Assembly (NCBI GenBank): GCA_025997135.1
Contig: BNUE01000044.1
Coordinates: forward strand, 1 to 7,146
Reading direction: 5' to 3'
Origin: a candidate division SR1 bacterium
GTDB lineage: Bacteria > Patescibacteriota > Gracilibacteria > Absconditabacterales > Absconditicoccaceae
DNA length: 7,146 nucleotides
In this document: in pieces, positions 4,679 through 7,146 of the stretch
Position numbering within the stretch: the stretch's first letter is position 1
How the letters are laid out: each line of letters begins with the position of its first letter
Notes under the pieces: generated by a model
Told to the model about the DNA's origin: nothing
Databases searched by the model: none
Seen by the model: only the letters and a program-made list of their open reading frames with translations
Program-made: the position numbers and the translations under genes

Positions 4679-7138
4679 ATGGATATTCAATCACTTCTAG
4701 CTCAACAATCTCAGATCCAGAGCCAATATAATCAAATAGTTGCTGATCTAAAAATAAATCCAAATCAAGCTCCTGAGCGTATAGCTGAGATAAAAAGTCA
4801 GCTAGACTCTCTAAATGCTACATATTTGCAAATTCAGTGACAACTCAAGGCTCTCTGATATGGAACAAATCAAGCAACTCAGTGAACTAAGGTGGATAAA
4901 TCTGTAGTTATAAAAGAAGGTGCAAAATTTAATTTTTCTCTGAAAAAATTTAGCATTTGATGCGGGATATTAGCTGTTATTATAGTTGGACTCTTTGCAG
5001 TTACGATTTTTTCTCTGATTAGAAATCCTCAAGCATTGATTGGAGTAGGCATCGATGCTATCACAGCAAAAAATCTTTTGTCATTGTTCGCTGGGCTTGT
5101 GCTCTGAGGACTAGGGTTGGTAGCTGTAGGGTTCTTATTTTCTAATATATATAAAATCATATCATGAAAGGCAACAGCTAAAGCTAAAACGATTCTTCAA
5201 ATAATCTTATCGATCTTGGCACTTGGAGTGATAGGTGCGATGGCTGGTTTTTCGTTTTCTAATATCTGAAAAATTAATGTTATTCCAAATTCTCGTTCAA
5301 ATAGCTTAGTATTGCCATATTTGGTCGGGAAAAATGGTGCAAAAATTTACTGGAGTGATGTGAAAGCTATTGCTCCATGAGAAGTGGATTTTGAACTAAA
5401 TGATGCTGCTATCCAAACTTATATTAAGAAAATATGAGATATTTCTATTTCATCGATTGTCATTAACTGCTGAAATACTCAGAAGCAAGTGATAACCTAT
5501 AAAACTGCAGATAAAGCTTTTGATGGAAGATGTTTTTATGATAAAAAGTGAGACTATACTCTGTCTAGCTCTGTCATCTATTCAAATAACACAACAAAAG
5601 AACAGAACATAAAAGATGACCAATCTATAGGTACGCTCTCGTTCTTGAGTGAAATTCAGCTTTTTGTCTCTAATCAGAATAAAAAATGAGTGGAACAACT
5701 CTCAGCTAGTGCAAACGATAAAACAGCTATTAACTTATGAAAGGCACCAGCAAAAATTAGGGTAGATGCGAGCAGTGTTTTTAGAGATTTCAATCTCTCA
5801 GATTATAAACTTTACTGGGATATGGATGGTGATGATCAAGTGGATAGAGAAAATATGACAAGTTTTGATTATATTTTTAATCGTCCGAAATTGTATTATC
5901 CGACGGTTAAATTTCCAGATTTGGGAGATTTTGTGTATGCTTTCCCTATCAGAGTAGAGCCTTCTGACGTACCGATTTGTGAGGTGGAACTTATCAACTG
6001 GGAAAAAACTAAATATAAAATTCAGATCAATATTCTAGATGGGTCTACTTCGAGTATTTCTCAGTTTAGATACCATATTTTAGATACTTCTACCAATAAA
6101 GATATAGATACTAAAACCGTTTCTGCTACTGAAAAAGACCGAGACTATACATTTCCAGTGGAAGGAAATTATCTAGTTTATGTAGATTTTACGACAGTTG
6201 ATGGTAAGAAAGGTGGCTGTGAATCTGATGTCTTGCAGTTTGCGAAGTCTTCGATCAGTGCTACATACGTTATGAAGCAGAAAAAAGCTGGAGAAAACTG
6301 ATTTGTACCTGTTCCAAGTTCAGATATTCAGTGAGATACTGTGACAATTAGATCAGTTCCTCAGATATTGCAATTGGAAATTACTAAAATTTTACCAGAT
6401 TCTCCCTCAGTACAGAAAAATGTATTTTTAGATGGAAAACCTATTCTAAATCAAGGTAATACCTATGAATTTTCAATTAATGAATCCAGAAATTATGAAG
6501 TAGTCATAAAATTGGATGATAATGAGAAAGATTTACACAATGAAATACCTATTCATATAGTGATCGATAGACCTGATATTGAAGGAAAACTGGTAGCAGA
6601 ACCTCAGAAATGATATGAACCACTGGAAGTTACATTTGACGCTTCTCAGATTCAGACGAATTTACAAGATGATGAAGTTATTTATTTTACGCGAGATTTT
6701 GGTGATTGACAGCGTAAAGACAATTTAACTCAATGAACTATCAAGCATACATATTATTATGATAAGAGCAAAGAAAATGGATCTTTTATGCCTTCTGTGA
6801 CATTAGAGACTAGACAAGGTAAAAGTCAGACTTTTTCTCTGGATTTACCTATCTTGGTTATGAAACAGATTGTTCAGATTGATATTTCTGCACCTTATCA
6901 TCCAACATCACAGGCAAAAACTAATGATTCAGTAACATTCCGTGCAGAATTTAATGGCTTACCTGAGACGATTGAGCGAGATTTCTGAGATGGATCTACA
7001 CATACTCAGTGTAAAGGTAGAACATGTTATGAAACCCAGCATACTTATACTATCCCTGGAATGTATACGACAACTATTACTTTAACTATGGAAGATTGAC
7101 AAACTGCTGATAAAACCATGAATATCCAGATTATTTAG
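4679..7138 (+). CDS. large membrane-anchored surface protein with PKD-like domains
   Basis: 819 residues with 20 in-frame UGA (Gly) and three CGA (Trp at 488, 672, 767), TAG stop. Residues 1-60 are Gln-rich with heptad-like hydrophobic spacing, probably a cytoplasmic coiled coil. Three membrane segments follow (about 92-114, 133-157, 171-195), placing the rest outside the cell. The exterior is a string of beta-sandwich modules: one with C264 and C285 before a YDKKGDYTL strand; one with YWDMDGDDQVD (from 379); one near 425-525 with its own Cys pair; one near 550-640; and two clear PKD domains with WDFGDG at 672 (after GYEPLEVTFDAS) and at 767 (followed by HTYTIPGMYTTTITL). PKD domains are Ig-like surface modules used as spacers or in binding. 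The protein ends directly after the last domain, with no LPXTG or catalytic domain seen. A role in adhesion or envelope structure is inferred. The standard code would fragment it into several pieces. Confidence 0.9.
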
Positions 7139-7146
7139 CTTGACTT

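Noticed and set aside
4679..7138. Simple Gracilibacteria code (UGA=Gly only, table 25)
   Set aside because: It restores the frames but leaves Arg at invariant Trp positions of PKD, FISUMP and DUF3127 motifs. Adding CGA=Trp fits better.
7140..7145. TTGACT as a -35 box after the PKD gene
   Set aside because: The window ends before any -10 box could be seen.
1..7146. CRISPR array, insertion sequence or phage genes
   Set aside because: No regularly spaced repeats, transposase motifs, terminal inverted repeats with target duplications or phage structural proteins were seen on either strand.

Overview
The window comes from a genome with a reassigned genetic code, and it can only be read correctly with that code. 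Under the standard code, positions 1-2200 look almost empty and the right half falls into short ORFs. Reading UGA as glycine gives six intact forward-strand genes with about 73 in-frame TGA codons, all ending in TAA or TAG. Many of these TGA codons lie where a known family requires glycine, such as the GNLIDR motif of LspA and the DFGDG motif of PKD domains. CGA also falls repeatedly where families require tryptophan: the W of two PKD WDFGDG motifs, two FISUMP YQWGNNY motifs, and the WGDK and RWFN motifs of a DUF3127 protein. UGA=Gly with CGA (and CGG)=Trp is the Absconditabacterales code (NCBI table 37). The window is therefore best placed in Candidatus Absconditabacteria (SR1), Patescibacteria. 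AT-rich sequence and leaders without Shine-Dalgarno sites fit this.

Layout. Positions 1-119 hold no recognisable gene, only a C/G-rich hairpin. Positions 120-2108 encode a 662-residue membrane-anchored secreted protein: a Cys-rich stalk followed by two tandem FISUMP (C-type-lectin-like) domains. The end of the first domain (about 1200-1380) has a sharply different codon composition and resembles the variable region of a diversity-generating retroelement (DGR). Positions 2109-2310 carry terminator-like hairpins and a promoter for tRNA-Gln(CUG) at 2311-2384.

The next block is membrane and lipoprotein biology: a polytopic membrane protein resembling a degenerate Lgt (2470-3255), a small beta-rich protein resembling part of a UlaG-like metallo-beta-lactamase fold (3321-3722), and lspA, signal peptidase II (3759-4190). 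A perfect-hexamer promoter overlapping the end of lspA drives a DUF3127 single-stranded-DNA-binding-like protein (4228-4551) that ends in a strong intrinsic terminator. A further promoter drives an 819-residue protein (4679-7138) with a cytoplasmic coiled coil, three membrane segments and a series of extracellular PKD-like domains.

Taken together, much of the window concerns the cell envelope: two large surface-exposed proteins (FISUMP and PKD) flank the lipoprotein-processing genes. This fits a small host-attached or episymbiotic bacterium. The lifestyle is inferred from the lineage and was not seen in the sequence.
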